Assembly (NCBI RefSeq): GCF_014217685.1
Contig: NZ_CP043653.1
Coordinates: 248,001 to 312,000, forward strand
Origin: Glaciihabitans sp. INWT7
GTDB lineage: Bacteria > Actinomycetota > Actinomycetes > Actinomycetales > Microbacteriaceae
DNA: 64,000 nucleotides
Reading direction: 5' to 3'
Shown here: in pieces, positions 1-8,568 of the stretch
Numbering within the stretch: the stretch's first letter is position 1
Layout: each line of letters begins with the position of its first letter
Position numbers and translations under genes: made by a program
The notes under the pieces: model-generated
The model's input: only the letters and a program-made list of their open reading frames with translations
Databases searched by the model: none
What the model was told of the DNA's origin: nothing

Positions 1-1
1 G

Positions 2-658
2 AAGGTGAACCCGCAAGCCGATGCCGCCGCGGTCGGCCTGCTCGGCTGCGGAATCATGGCCGGCCTCGGCGCCGCCATGAACACCGGCAATGTCGGACGC
101 GGTGACTCGGTAGCCGTGATCGGCTGCGGCGGTGTCGGCACCGCCGCGATCGTCGGTGCACGACTGGCCGGCGCGAGCACCATCATCGGCATCGACCGCG
201 ATCCCCAGAAGCTCGTCACGGCGCAGAGACTCGGTGCAACCCGGGTGATCGACTCGAGCGGGCTCGACGAGAGCGGCGTCGTCGCCGCGGTGCAGGCGCT
301 CACCGACGGCTTCGGCGCCGATGTCGTGATCGACGCCGTCGGGCGCCCCGAGACGTGGCGCCAGGCGTTCTACGCCCGCGATCTGGCCGGCACCGTCGTG
401 CTGGTCGGCGTGCCCACCCCCGACATGATGCTCGAGATCCCCCTGCTCGACGTGTTCGGTCGCGGCGGCTCTCTCAAGTCCAGCTGGTACGGCGACTGCC
501 TGCCCGAACGCGATTTCCCCATGCTCACCGAGCTCTTCCTTCAGGGCCGCCTGCCGCTCGATGAATTCGTTACCGAGCGCATCGGCATCCGGGATATCGA
601 GCGGGCCTTCACCACGATGGCCAGCGGCGACGTGCTGCGCTCCGTGGTGGTGATGTAG
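2..658 (+). CDS. mscR: S-(hydroxymethyl)mycothiol dehydrogenase, 3' part
   Basis: This is the C-terminal part of a zinc-type medium-chain alcohol dehydrogenase; the reading frame is open to the window edge, so the start lies outside. The visible 218 residues hold the Rossmann dinucleotide fold ([10 protein letters not shown] glycine motif near visible residue 40) and the typical C-terminal [14 protein letters not shown] segment of MscR/AdhE2 enzymes. The family oxidises the formaldehyde-mycothiol adduct with NAD. Its stop overlaps the GTG start of a metallo-beta-lactamase gene by one base. The same pair occurs in M. tuberculosis (Rv2259-Rv2260), which supports the mycothiol assignment over a generic alcohol dehydrogenase. 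Confidence 0.85.
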   Translation, partial: KVNPQADAAAVGLLGCGIMAGLGAAMNTGNVGRGDSVAVIGCGGVGTAAIVGARLAGASTIIGIDRDPQKLVTAQRLGATRVIDSSGLDESGVVAAVQALTDGFGADVVIDAVGRPETWRQAFYARDLAGTVVLVGVPTPDMMLEIPLLDVFGRGGSLKSSWYGDCLPERDFPMLTELFLQGRLPLDEFVTERIGIRDIERAFTTMASGDVLRSVVVM

Positions 659-1287
659 TGGCCGCTCACATCGAGAACCTGGTGACGAGCGGCACCTTCA
701 GCCTCGACGGGGGCACCTGGGAGGTCGACAACAACGTCTGGATCGTCGGAGACGACACGGAGTGCATCGTCATCGATGCTGCCCATGATGCCGGCGCGAT
801 CCTCGCGGCACTCGGTCAGCGCACGCTGAAAGCCATCGTGCTCACTCACGCTCATGACGACCACATCGACGCGGTGGCTGCGGTGCGGTCCGCCACGGGC
901 GCCCCGGTTCTGCTCAACGCCGGTGACCGGATGCTCTGGGATGTGGTCTACCCCGATATCGCTCCGAGCGCGGGCCTGGTCGACGGCCAGCTCATCAGTA
1001 TCGCCGGAGTCGAACTCGAGGTCTTGCAGACCCCGGGGCACTCGCCCGGCGCGGTCTGTTTCTTCGCTCCGCAGCTCGGCGCGGTCTTCAGCGGCGACAC
1101 CCTGTTCAAGGGTGGGCCGGGGGCGACCGGCCGCTCCTACAGCGACTTCGGCACGATCATCGAGTCGATCTCCACGAAACTGCTCACCCTCCCGCCCGAC
1201 ACCGTTGTGCTCACCGGGCATGGTGAATCGACCACGATCGGCGCGGAGGCGCCCCAACTCGAGGAGTGGATCGCGCGCGGCCACTGA
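658..1287 (+). CDS. MBL-fold metallo-hydrolase paired with mscR
   Basis: A 209-residue metallo-beta-lactamase fold hydrolase. The zinc-binding HxHxDH motif is at residues 64-69 (LTHAHDDHID), a further metal histidine lies in TPGHSPG, and GDTLF supplies the bridging aspartate. The length and motifs fit glyoxalase II-like thioesterases. Coupling to mscR (GTG start overlapping the mscR stop TAG) suggests it hydrolyses the S-formylmycothiol product or a related mycothiol ester. That substrate is inferred from context and not shown by the sequence. Confidence 0.85.
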   Translation: MAAHIENLVTSGTFSLDGGTWEVDNNVWIVGDDTECIVIDAAHDAGAILAALGQRTLKAIVLTHAHDDHIDAVAAVRSATGAPVLLNAGDRMLWDVVYPDIAPSAGLVDGQLISIAGVELEVLQTPGHSPGAVCFFAPQLGAVFSGDTLFKGGPGATGRSYSDFGTIIESISTKLLTLPPDTVVLTGHGESTTIGAEAPQLEEWIARGH

Positions 1288-1353
1288 GGTCGGCTCCGGC
1301 GCACTGGGCGACCGCCCTGGCCGGGACGAGCAGAGGCCTGCTACCGTGGCGCG

Positions 1354-1595
1354 ATGGACACCGCCAATCCCGCGCTGCCGGCGAGGGACTTCGCGGAGAG
1401 CGCCGCGTTCTACGCCCTCCTCGGCTTCGAAGCGGCCTTCCGCAGCGACTCCTGGATGATCCTGCGCCGGGGCACCGTGCACCTCGAGTTCTTCCCCCAC
1501 CCCGACTCTCTCCACCGCGCCTCGACCCATCCGGTCTGACCATCGCCGCCCTCATCGACCCGGACGGAACCCTGCTGCACCTGGTGCAGAACTGA
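1354..1595 (+). pseudogene. Glyoxalase/bleomycin-resistance protein remnant (internal deletion)
   Basis: The N-terminal part reads MDTANPALPARDF...MILRRGTVHLEFFPHPD, a clear VOC/bleomycin-resistance start, and then runs to a stop at 1537-1539 after 61 residues. The family C-terminus (GLTIAALIDPDGTLLHLVQN) follows at once in a different frame and ends at 1595. A full family member is about 120 residues, so roughly 40 codons have been lost near position 1500 and the join is out of frame. A TACCGT box at 1342-1347, 6 nt before the ATG, suggests the promoter is still intact. Probably non-functional. Confidence 0.8.
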
Positions 1596-1623
1596 GGTCT
1601 TCCGCCTAGGTGCCCTCGCTAGC

Positions 1624-2496
1624 TCAGCTCGAGATGTTCTTGCGCCGGAACCACCAGACCGCGACCGTGGTGAAGATGAGCGCGTAGATGAGCGCGGAGA
1701 GCACCGAGTCGACGACGGGTCCGTAGTCGATGCGCGCCGCGAAGAACTCGCGGAAGGCGTCGGTGTTCCAGGTCGGCAGATAGTTGCGCACGATGCCGAG
1801 ATCGGGGATGCGTTCGAGGATGCTCGACAGGATCGACGTGATCACCACCCCACCCGCCGCCGCGAGCGGCGCCTCCGCCAGCACCGTGAACATCGTGCCG
1901 AGCGCGGCAGCCCACGATAGGTGGAGGCAGATGACCGCCACGGCGGCGAGGATTCGCAGAAGCGACTCCCCCATGCCCAGCTGGGGCCCGACCGGGATCT
2001 GGATGCCCCCGCTGCCGTAGGAGATCGTGCCGACCAGCAGCGACATCCCGGTGAGCAGGAGGATGCCGACCACGAGCACCGTCGACGCCACGAGCACTTT
2101 GACGAACAGCAGGCGGGTTCGGCCGACCGGGATGGTGAGGAGGTACTTGAGAGTCGACCGGGATGCCTCGCCTGCGATCATGTCGCCGAACAGAAGCGCG
2201 ACGACGAGCGTCAGAAGGAAACCCGCGGTGATCACGAGAATGAAGGCCGTGAAGGTCGTGCCACTGGCCTGCGCGAACGCCGCGAGATCCGTGCGCCCGG
2301 CCGCGGGCCCACCCGCTCCGCCGATGAGGAAGGCGAGCCGCACGACGATGGGCAGTACGCCGAAGATGATGAGCACCACCCGCACGCGCCACTGACTGAT
2401 CTGCCGGGAGAACTCGACTCGGATCGGCAGGGTGCGCCTCAGTGTGTCGGCGCTCTCCCGAATGGGTCCGGGAGTCCAGGGTGCAGTCAGGGCCAT
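1624..2496 (-). CDS. ABC-2 type transporter permease
   Basis: A 290-residue integral membrane protein with about six hydrophobic segments (roughly residues 42-60, 85-108, 130-155, 175-200, 205-222 and 258-280) and a cytoplasmic N-terminus, typical of ABC-2 exporter permeases. Its ATG overlaps the TGA stop of the upstream gene (ATGA), so it is translationally coupled to the hydrolase-ATPase fusion and almost certainly forms one exporter with that ATPase domain. The substrate is unknown. The last residues (RRKNISS) match the short basic tails of such permeases. Confidence 0.88.
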   Translation of the reverse strand: MALTAPWTPGPIRESADTLRRTLPIRVEFSRQISQWRVRVVLIIFGVLPIVVRLAFLIGGAGGPAAGRTDLAAFAQASGTTFTAFILVITAGFLLTLVVALLFGDMIAGEASRSTLKYLLTIPVGRTRLLFVKVLVASTVLVVGILLLTGMSLLVGTISYGSGGIQIPVGPQLGMGESLLRILAAVAVICLHLSWAAALGTMFTVLAEAPLAAAGGVVITSILSSILERIPDLGIVRNYLPTWNTDAFREFFAARIDYGPVVDSVLSALIYALIFTTVAVWWFRRKNISS

Positions 2497-5216
2497 CAGA
2501 CGATCCCTTCGGAGCCGACCATCGCGAGGAACGTCTCCTCGAGATGCCGGCCGCGCGTGACGGAGCGGATGCCGACACCGGCAGCGGCGATCGCGGCGAC
2601 GACGGACTCGGCGCTGTGCTGCGAGGGAACCACGCGGAGGGTGCCCCCGGCGAGGATCGAGGCCTCCACCCCGTCGAGCCCGAGCAGCGCGGTGACGGCG
2701 GCGTCGACATCCGTCACTTCGAGAGTGAGCTCGTTGTTCTCGCCGGCCAGCTCGGCGACGGGGCCGGCGGCGATGAGGCGCCCGCGCGCCATCACCACGA
2801 CGTCGGAGCAGGTCTGTTCGACCTCGCCGAGAAGGTGCGACGACACGATCACCGTGCGGCCGGTCTCCGCGTAGCGACGGAGCACTCCGCGGAGAGCAAA
2901 GATCTGGGGCGGATCGAGTCCGTTGGTCGGCTCGTCGAGGATGAGGAGTTCGGGCATCCCGAGCATCGCCTGCGCGATCGCGAGCCGCTGTTTCATGCCC
3001 TGGCTGTAGCCGCCCACGCGTCGATTGACCGCGGTGCCGAGGTCGGCGATCGCGAGGGCCTCATCGAGTCGGGCCTCGGAGCGGGGGCGCCCCGAGGCCG
3101 CCCAGAAGAGCTGGAGGTTTCGGCGGCCGGAGAGGTGGGAGAGAAAGCCGGGGCCTTCGATGAAACAGCCGACCCTGGTGAGCACGCGGGAGCCCGGCGA
3201 CACCCTCTCGCCGAAGATCTCGATCTCGCCGGCGTCCGGCCGCAGCAGTCCGGTGACCATGCGAAGCGCGGTCGTCTTGCCCGCCCCGTTCGGCCCGAGC
3301 AGACCGAGCACCTGGCCGCGTTCGACGGTGAACGTGAGGTCGTCGACCGCGCGGAATCCGGCGCGATAGTCCTTGGTGAGTCCGCGGATGACGAGCGGCG
3401 GCGCGTCCTCCGCTCGCGACCCAGCGGTCACTGGAGTGGGCACGGCCCGATCCCGACGCCGATCGGCCAGAGCCGCGATCACCGCGAGGATCAGCCCAAG
3501 CAGCACCACGATCGGGATGCCGATGAGGGCCGCCGTCGACGGAGCGCCGCCGCCGACGGCGGGAGCGGTCGCGGCGACGGTCGGCAGCGAGAGCGTGCCC
3601 TCGGTGTTGACCACGAAGGACGCGGCGGCCGGGGAGCCCTGGTAGCCCGCATCCGTCGTGCGCAGCGAGATCGCGACCGTGTCGCCTTTCTCGAATTGCC
3701 AGGTCGTGGCGGGAAGGCGCACCTGCACCCGGGTCGCCGAACCGTCCGCGGGGAGGGACACGTGGATCGGCGCGACCCCACCGCCGACGGCCAGGTCGGA
3801 GCCCCCCGACGAGACCCTCAGCTGGGCGAAGAGCAGCACCTCGACCGGGGCGGCGGCGGGCACGGGATCCCGATCCCGGAAACGGGGGAGCCGCACATCC
3901 ACGGTCACAGTGGGAGAGCCGGCGAGCACGAAGGGGGCGCTGATCGCTCCGGTGGAGAATTTCGCCTGTTGCGCCGGCTGCACCGCCGTGCCGGCGATGC
4001 CACTGCCGATGCCGCCGACGACCGAGTCGACCGAGCCGATGCCGGGAAGCGAAGAGATCGTCGCAGGCAGGCCTCCGGGCGGATTGATGACGATGCCGAA
4101 CCGACCCTTCAGCGGCAGCGTCCTCGTGCTGGTGCCATCGAGCCCGGGGTAGCGTGCCGCCACGCGGGTCTCGGCGAAGCCGCGGGCCGAGGCGGGCACC
4201 GTGAATGAGAAGGTCTCCGAAGCGGAGCGGGAGGATGACCCGCCCCGCAGGTGGGCGGAAAGCCATTCGTCGACGGCAGAAGTGGTGCCGGCGATCTGTC
4301 CCCCGTCGTGCCCTCCCGCGAACCAGGAGACCTGGACCTCTGCGCCCGCAGCCGCGATCTGGCGCGCATTCGCATCCGCCTGGTCGAAGCCGAAGAGCGT
4401 GTCCTGTCTGCCCTGCAGCAGCAGGGTTGGCGCGGTCATCCCGCTGAGAACCGAGGCGGGGGAGGATGCCTCGAGCAGCGTGCGATCGGTGGCATCGAGC
4501 TGCCCGCCGGCCACGAGCTTGGTGTAGAGCGTGCAGAGCTCGGCGGTGAACCTCCCGCAGGCTCCTTCGAAGGGTGACGCGGCGGCACCGAAGAGCTGGG
4601 TGGCCCACGCCTGCTTGAACACCCCGGGCGCCGCGCTGTCCGCCTGCGGAACGAGAGCCTGCGCGAGGTCGTTCCAGGTGATGGCCGCGACCACCGTGTC
4701 GACACGGGGGTCCGTGGCACCGAGCATCAGGGCGAGCGCGCCGCCGTAAGACGCGCCGACCACACCGACCACCGGGTCGCCGTTGCGCTTCTCGACCTCG
4801 GGACGGCTGGCGAGCACATCGACCAGTCGCTTCGCGTCGGCGACCTCGTAGTCGAGCGCGTCGAGCGAGATCCGGCCGCCGGAGCGGCCGAAGCCCCGGG
4901 CGGAGTAGGCCATCACGACGTAGCCTTCGCGGCGTAGGCGCTCCGCATCTTTGGCGAGGGAGCGTTTGGACCCACCGAACCCGTGAGCCAGAAGCACTGC
5001 GGGGGAGGGGCGCGATGCCGCGGGCAGATACAGGTCGACGTCGATGCCGACAGTCGCGGTCGACCCTGGTGCTGACGGCACGGCGACCTTGAAGCTCTCT
5101 GATGCACCTTTCGGCTGCGCTGCCGCCGCGACGGGCACGGCCCCGCCGATCGAGAGGATGAAAAGCAGCGCCGCTCCGATCGCCATTCGCCACCCGCGGG
5201 AGTGGGATCGGCTCAT
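2496..5216 (-). CDS. Secreted S15/CocE-like hydrolase fused to an ABC transporter ATPase
   Basis: A 906-residue fusion. Residues 11-32 are a signal peptide or membrane anchor. Residues about 40-325 are an alpha/beta hydrolase with nucleophile Ser156 in GASYG, Asp272 and His303 as a likely triad. A beta-rich X-Pro-peptidase-like C-domain follows to about 550. A transmembrane helix at 563-584 ends in RRRDR. Residues 608-906 are an ABC ATPase: Walker A GPNGAGKT at 641-648, signature YSQGM at 737-741, Walker B LLILDEP at 757-763. The topology implies an outside esterase/peptidase and an inside ATPase on one chain. The start at 5216 is chosen because AAGGA lies before the ATG and the signal peptide follows; an upstream in-frame extension to 5378 lacks these. 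It is coupled to the ABC-2 permease. Confidence 0.87.
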   Translation of the reverse strand: MSRSHSRGWRMAIGAALLFILSIGGAVPVAAAAQPKGASESFKVAVPSAPGSTATVGIDVDLYLPAASRPSPAVLLAHGFGGSKRSLAKDAERLRREGYVVMAYSARGFGRSGGRISLDALDYEVADAKRLVDVLASRPEVEKRNGDPVVGVVGASYGGALALMLGATDPRVDTVVAAITWNDLAQALVPQADSAAPGVFKQAWATQLFGAAASPFEGACGRFTAELCTLYTKLVAGGQLDATDRTLLEASSPASVLSGMTAPTLLLQGRQDTLFGFDQADANARQIAAAGAEVQVSWFAGGHDGGQIAGTTSAVDEWLSAHLRGGSSSRSASETFSFTVPASARGFAETRVAARYPGLDGTSTRTLPLKGRFGIVINPPGGLPATISSLPGIGSVDSVVGGIGSGIAGTAVQPAQQAKFSTGAISAPFVLAGSPTVTVDVRLPRFRDRDPVPAAAPVEVLLFAQLRVSSGGSDLAVGGGVAPIHVSLPADGSATRVQVRLPATTWQFEKGDTVAISLRTTDAGYQGSPAAASFVVNTEGTLSLPTVAATAPAVGGGAPSTAALIGIPIVVLLGLILAVIAALADRRRDRAVPTPVTAGSRAEDAPPLVIRGLTKDYRAGFRAVDDLTFTVERGQVLGLLGPNGAGKTTALRMVTGLLRPDAGEIEIFGERVSPGSRVLTRVGCFIEGPGFLSHLSGRRNLQLFWAASGRPRSEARLDEALAIADLGTAVNRRVGGYSQGMKQRLAIAQAMLGMPELLILDEPTNGLDPPQIFALRGVLRRYAETGRTVIVSSHLLGEVEQTCSDVVVMARGRLIAAGPVAELAGENNELTLEVTDVDAAVTALLGLDGVEASILAGGTLRVVPSQHSAESVVAAIAAAGVGIRSVTRGRHLEETFLAMVGSEGIV

Positions 5217-5321
5217 GGATTCGTCCTTCGGACATCGGGTGACGACGAAAAACTGAGCATACGTGATCACGCTCGAGATTGGGCTTGCAGTCTGTTTACC
5301 TTCATGCGCGACAATGAGGCC

Positions 5322-5624
5322 ATGTCCAAGAAAATCGATGCATCGCTGAAGGACCTCATCAAGGCCCTGCGCAAGCACGCTGAGGCCGTTGGCGGCAGCC
5401 GTGTCTCCCTCAAGAAGTCACAGCGGGCGGCGGCGAAACTGCAGTCCACCGCCTCGGCCTACGCGGCGGCGGTGTACGCCAAGACCGGTCTGGACAGCCC
5501 GTTCAACGACGTCACGAGTCCCGGGCTCGAGAACGTGACGCTCAATTCCCTGCTCGCCGAGCGCGACGCCCTGGCCAGCCACTCGAAGAAGACCGAATCG
5601 GACGCCGCGTCACCCGCGCTCTGA
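5322..5624 (+). CDS. Small conserved-looking hypothetical protein
   Basis: A 100-residue soluble, Lys/Ala-rich, probably helical protein (MSKKIDASLKDLIKALRKHA...), with no recognised domain, signal peptide or cysteine. It is divergent from the hydrolase-ATPase gene and convergent with the winged-helix gene, whose end lies 4 bp away. The start is uncertain: ATG at 5322 has GAGG only 2 nt upstream, and an in-frame ATG at 5304 would add six residues. Codon use resembles the neighbours. Confidence 0.6.
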   Translation: MSKKIDASLKDLIKALRKHAEAVGGSRVSLKKSQRAAAKLQSTASAYAAAVYAKTGLDSPFNDVTSPGLENVTLNSLLAERDALASHSKKTESDAASPAL

Positions 5625-5628
5625 ACCC

Positions 5629-6345
5629 TTAGAACAGATCCGGGCTCGGGGTGCTGGTGTGGCGGATGGATACATCCGCGTGCCGATCGAAACGGTAGCC
5701 GACGCCGCGCACGGTGCGCACGATGTCTTCATACGATCCGAGCTTCGAACGCAGGCGCCGCACGTGTACGTCGATCGTGCGCTCGTTGGGGGCGTCGTCG
5801 TCACCAGCGGACCACAGTGACGAGATGAGTTCGGCCCGATCGATGGTGCGTCCCTCGCGCAGCACGAGGTACTGCAGCAGCTCGAACTCCTTGTAGGTGA
5901 GGGCGGCGGTCTCGTCATCCAGCACGACACGCTTACGGGACAGGTCGACCACGACGCCGCCACGCGGCTTCTCCTCCTCGGGCTGCTGGCGGTGCTTCGC
6001 CAGGGCAGAAGGGTCTTGCAGTGCGAGCCGGACTACCTCGACGTCACGACCGCCGGCGCCCTGAGGGGCGAGGGCGACCGCCGCATAGGTCTCCGAGGCT
6101 GGCACGAGTTGCTTGGTGAGGGCTCGCAACGCCTCGACTATCGATCCGAGGTCGGTTCCGGCGGCGGCGGCCTTCAGTTCGTCGACGCCGACGTACAGCA
6201 CGAAGCCACGGGCCTCTGTGCCTCCGGGAACGGCCCGGATGCGCGCGGGCGCCTCGGTGGGCGGAGTGCTTTCGGGTGCGGGCTCGACCGGCGCGAGGCG
6301 ACGGGCGGTGGAGGGGCGAACGCGATCGATGGTTGCAAGAGACAT
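5629..6345 (-). CDS. Winged-helix (OmpR/PhoB-type) DNA-binding protein without receiver domain
   Basis: A 238-residue protein. The last 95 or so residues are a Trans_reg_C winged helix (LTYKEFELLQYLVLREGRTIDRAELISSLW ... RTIDVHVRRLRSKLG ... VRTVRGVGYRFD), the output domain of OmpR-family regulators. The first 130 residues are unlike a receiver: they are proline-rich and lack the aspartate pocket and phospho-acceptor aspartate. No histidine kinase gene is adjacent. It is therefore an orphan transcription factor whose input is unknown. AAGGA about 10 nt before the ATG is a plausible ribosome binding site, and a long leader precedes the gene. Confidence 0.8.
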   Translation of the reverse strand: MSLATIDRVRPSTARRLAPVEPAPESTPPTEAPARIRAVPGGTEARGFVLYVGVDELKAAAAGTDLGSIVEALRALTKQLVPASETYAAVALAPQGAGGRDVEVVRLALQDPSALAKHRQQPEEEKPRGGVVVDLSRKRVVLDDETAALTYKEFELLQYLVLREGRTIDRAELISSLWSAGDDDAPNERTIDVHVRRLRSKLGSYEDIVRTVRGVGYRFDRHADVSIRHTSTPSPDLF

Positions 6346-6641
6346 GTGTCGAGAATCCTTGAGAGGGGTGAAGGGCCTCTAATGATGAGGGTGTGATCCT
6401 TCGGGATACTTCAGGTGGTGCGGTGCAGGATGCCGCTCGTTATGAGGGGCGGACACCCGGGGACTCTCGACTCGTCACGAGTGGAATCCGACTCAGGAGT
6501 GGACCGTTAGGCACACATTCGACACAGCACGCTCTGCGTTCCGGATGCCGCGGGGGCGATCGGAGCAGGCGTGGAAACAGTCATGACACAACTATCTTGC
6601 AGCCGCCGGCATAAAGTCAAGCCAGCGCGCAGGATCCGCGC
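6346..6641. other. Intergenic region with long leader of the winged-helix gene
   Basis: Almost 300 bp without a supported gene. It holds a perfect 13-bp palindrome ACTCGTCACGAGT at 6470-6482 and a minus-strand promoter candidate at 6591-6620, so the winged-helix mRNA may carry a leader of about 240 nt. No riboswitch class is recognised. Confidence 0.4.
6591..6620 (-). promoter_or_regulatory. Candidate sigma-70 promoter for the winged-helix gene
   Basis: On the minus strand, TTGACT (6620-6615) and GATAGT (6596-6591) are separated by 18 bp, in the right direction for the winged-helix gene. The -35 box is close to consensus and the -10 box is weak. It lies just past the end of upp. Confidence 0.4.
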
Positions 6642-7274
6642 CTAGACCAGCCCGTAGAGGCGATCTCCTGCGTCTCCGAGCCCGGGGACGATGTATCCCA
6701 CCTCGTTGAGCTTCTCGTCGACGGCGCCGAGCACGATGGTCACCTCGCGACCTTCCATCGCTGCCTCGACGGCGGCGAGACCTTCGGGAGCCGCGATGAG
6801 GCAGACGGCCGTGACATCCACCGCACCGCGGGCGAGCAGGAAGTCGATGGCCGCGATGAGGGAACCCCCGGTGGCCAGCATCGGATCGAGCACGAAGCAT
6901 TGCCGGTTGGACAGATCGTCGGGCAGGCGTTCGGCGTAGGTGGTGGGCTGCAGCGTCTCTTCGTCGCGCACCATCCCGAGGAAGCCGACCTCGGCCGTGG
7001 GGATGAGCTTGACCATGCCTTCGAGCATGCCGAGTCCGGCGCGGAGGATCGGCACGACGAGGGGGCGCGGCTGGCTGATGGCGAGGCCGGTGGCGGTGGC
7101 CACGGGTGTCTGCACGGTGACGGTCTCCACTCGCACGTTGCGGGTCGCCTCATAGGCCAGCAGTGTCATCAGCTCTTCCGCCAGGGCGCGAAAGGTCGGC
7201 GAGGGCGTGTTCTTGTCACGCAGCACGGTGAGCTTGTGAGTGATGAGCGGGTGGTCGGCTACGTGGACTCGCAT
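6642..7274 (-). CDS. upp: Uracil phosphoribosyltransferase
   Basis: 210 residues, the usual length for Upp. It converts uracil and PRPP to UMP in pyrimidine salvage. The PRPP-binding loop is PMLATGGS at 131-138 ([18 protein letters not shown]), RAGLGM lies at 79-84, and the C-terminal uracil-binding segment [15 protein letters not shown] is present. It is divergent from tadA with 31 bp between starts. A TAGATT box (7286-7281 on the minus strand) lies 6 nt before the ATG, so the mRNA is probably leaderless. Confidence 0.96.
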   Translation of the reverse strand: MRVHVADHPLITHKLTVLRDKNTPSPTFRALAEELMTLLAYEATRNVRVETVTVQTPVATATGLAISQPRPLVVPILRAGLGMLEGMVKLIPTAEVGFLGMVRDEETLQPTTYAERLPDDLSNRQCFVLDPMLATGGSLIAAIDFLLARGAVDVTAVCLIAAPEGLAAVEAAMEGREVTIVLGAVDEKLNEVGYIVPGLGDAGDRLYGLV

Positions 7275-7305
7275 AGGCTCAATCTAGCCGAGAGGAGGGG
7301 GCGAG

Positions 7306-7773
7306 TTGACAGTCGTACCGCCGCTCTACGCCCAGCGGATGCTCGAGGCCGTCGCGAGCGCGAAGCTGGCCCTCGGGCACGCCGATGTTCCTGTTGCCGC
7401 CCTTGTGCTCGACGCCTCCGGCACCGTGATCGGGGCGGGACGCAATGAGCGCGAGCTTCGCCAGGACCCGACTGCTCACGCCGAGATCCTCGCGCTGCGG
7501 GCCGCCGCGGCAGCCACCGGCGACTGGCATCTCACCGACACGACCCTCGTCGTCACCCTCGAGCCCTGCGCGATGTGTGCCGGGGCAATTCTGGCCGCGA
7601 GGGTGCCCGTCGTGGTCTTCGGTGCCTGGGACGCCAAGGCCGGTGCGGCCGGCTCCGTCTACGACCTGCTGCGAGACCGGCGGATGCCGCACCGCGTAGA
7701 GGTCTACGCGGGTGTCGAGGAGGCGGAGTGTGCCGCCCTGCTGCTCGACTTCTTCGGGAAGCGGCGCGGCTGA
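7306..7773 (+). CDS. tadA: tRNA-specific adenosine deaminase
   Basis: 155-residue CMP/dCMP-deaminase fold protein that makes inosine at tRNA position 34. Zinc ligands are in HAE (58-60) and PCAMC (87-91), with Glu60 as the proton shuttle. The start is an uncommon TTG, chosen because a strong AGAGGAGGGG ribosome binding site sits just upstream (7291-7300) and no ATG/GTG gives the full domain. Divergent from upp, as in many actinobacteria. Confidence 0.92.
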   Translation: MTVVPPLYAQRMLEAVASAKLALGHADVPVAALVLDASGTVIGAGRNERELRQDPTAHAEILALRAAAAATGDWHLTDTTLVVTLEPCAMCAGAILAARVPVVVFGAWDAKAGAAGSVYDLLRDRRMPHRVEVYAGVEEAECAALLLDFFGKRRG

Positions 7774-7879
7774 GCGAGGCCGCACGCGATTGAACGGCGT
7801 TCACGTCCTCGCGCGCCGGGCTCCCGATGATAGGCGACGACAGGGATACAAGACGGCCAGAAGGTGGCCAGAAGCCCCG

Positions 7880-8566
7880 CTAGAGTGCCCCGAGCCATTC
7901 GCTGAACATCGCGACGGACGCCGCCTCCATCGCGGGTCCGTTGGCGATGGCGTCCCGCCGCAGGTCGTCGGGCTCGATGTCCAGCGCTGCGAGTTCGTCG
8001 AGACCGCCGGTGATCCACGCCTCATACATGTCGGCCGTGAGTTCGGGGTGGAATTGCACGGCGAGTGCGTAGTCCCCGAGCGCGAAGGCCTCGTTGCTGT
8101 AGGCCCCGGAGCTGGCCAGCCGGATGGCCCCGCTCGGAAGTCCGAAGGTGTCGCTGTGCCACTGCATCATCGGCACGCCGGCGACGTGGCGAAGCGGCGA
8201 GTCGAGCCCGGCCTCGGTCGGGGTCACCTCGCGGAAGCCGATCTCCACGGTCTTGCCCCGGCGCACGGTCTCCCCGAGTGCCTCCGCGATGAGCTGAGCC
8301 CCCAGGCAGATGCCGAGGGTCGGTCGCTCGGCGGCGAGCCGGTCGCGCAGGTAGTCGAGTTCGCCGACGAGGAAGGGGTTCGCCTCTTTCTCGTAGACGC
8401 CCATGTCGCCGCCGAGCACGACGACGAGGTCGGGATCCGGGTGGTCGACGGGCGATTCCACCGTGACATCCACGTAGCGGACGTCGTAGCCGTGACCGAT
8501 GAGCACCGCTTCCAGATTGCCGAGGTGGGCGATGTCCAGGTGTCGAAGCACCAGCGCGACAGGCAT
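7880..8566 (-). CDS. Class I glutamine amidotransferase-like protein
   Basis: 228 residues with the class I GATase fold. The nucleophile Cys87 is in GICLGAQ and the catalytic His173/Glu175 pair is in QFHPEL. It is free-standing, with no synthetase domain, and resembles the GMP-synthase-like amidotransferases often annotated in actinobacteria; its acceptor is unknown. It starts 2 bp after the end of the CDF transporter gene, so the two are co-transcribed. Confidence 0.85.
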   Translation of the reverse strand: MPVALVLRHLDIAHLGNLEAVLIGHGYDVRYVDVTVESPVDHPDPDLVVVLGGDMGVYEKEANPFLVGELDYLRDRLAAERPTLGICLGAQLIAEALGETVRRGKTVEIGFREVTPTEAGLDSPLRHVAGVPMMQWHSDTFGLPSGAIRLASSGAYSNEAFALGDYALAVQFHPELTADMYEAWITGGLDELAALDIEPDDLRRDAIANGPAMEAASVAMFSEWLGAL

Positions 8567-8568
8567 GG

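Noticed and set aside
2442-4208. 588-residue plus-strand open frame opposite the hydrolase-ATPase fusion
   Set aside because: Antisense to a gene with full catalytic and Walker motifs; composition is Arg/Gly/Asp-rich without domains.
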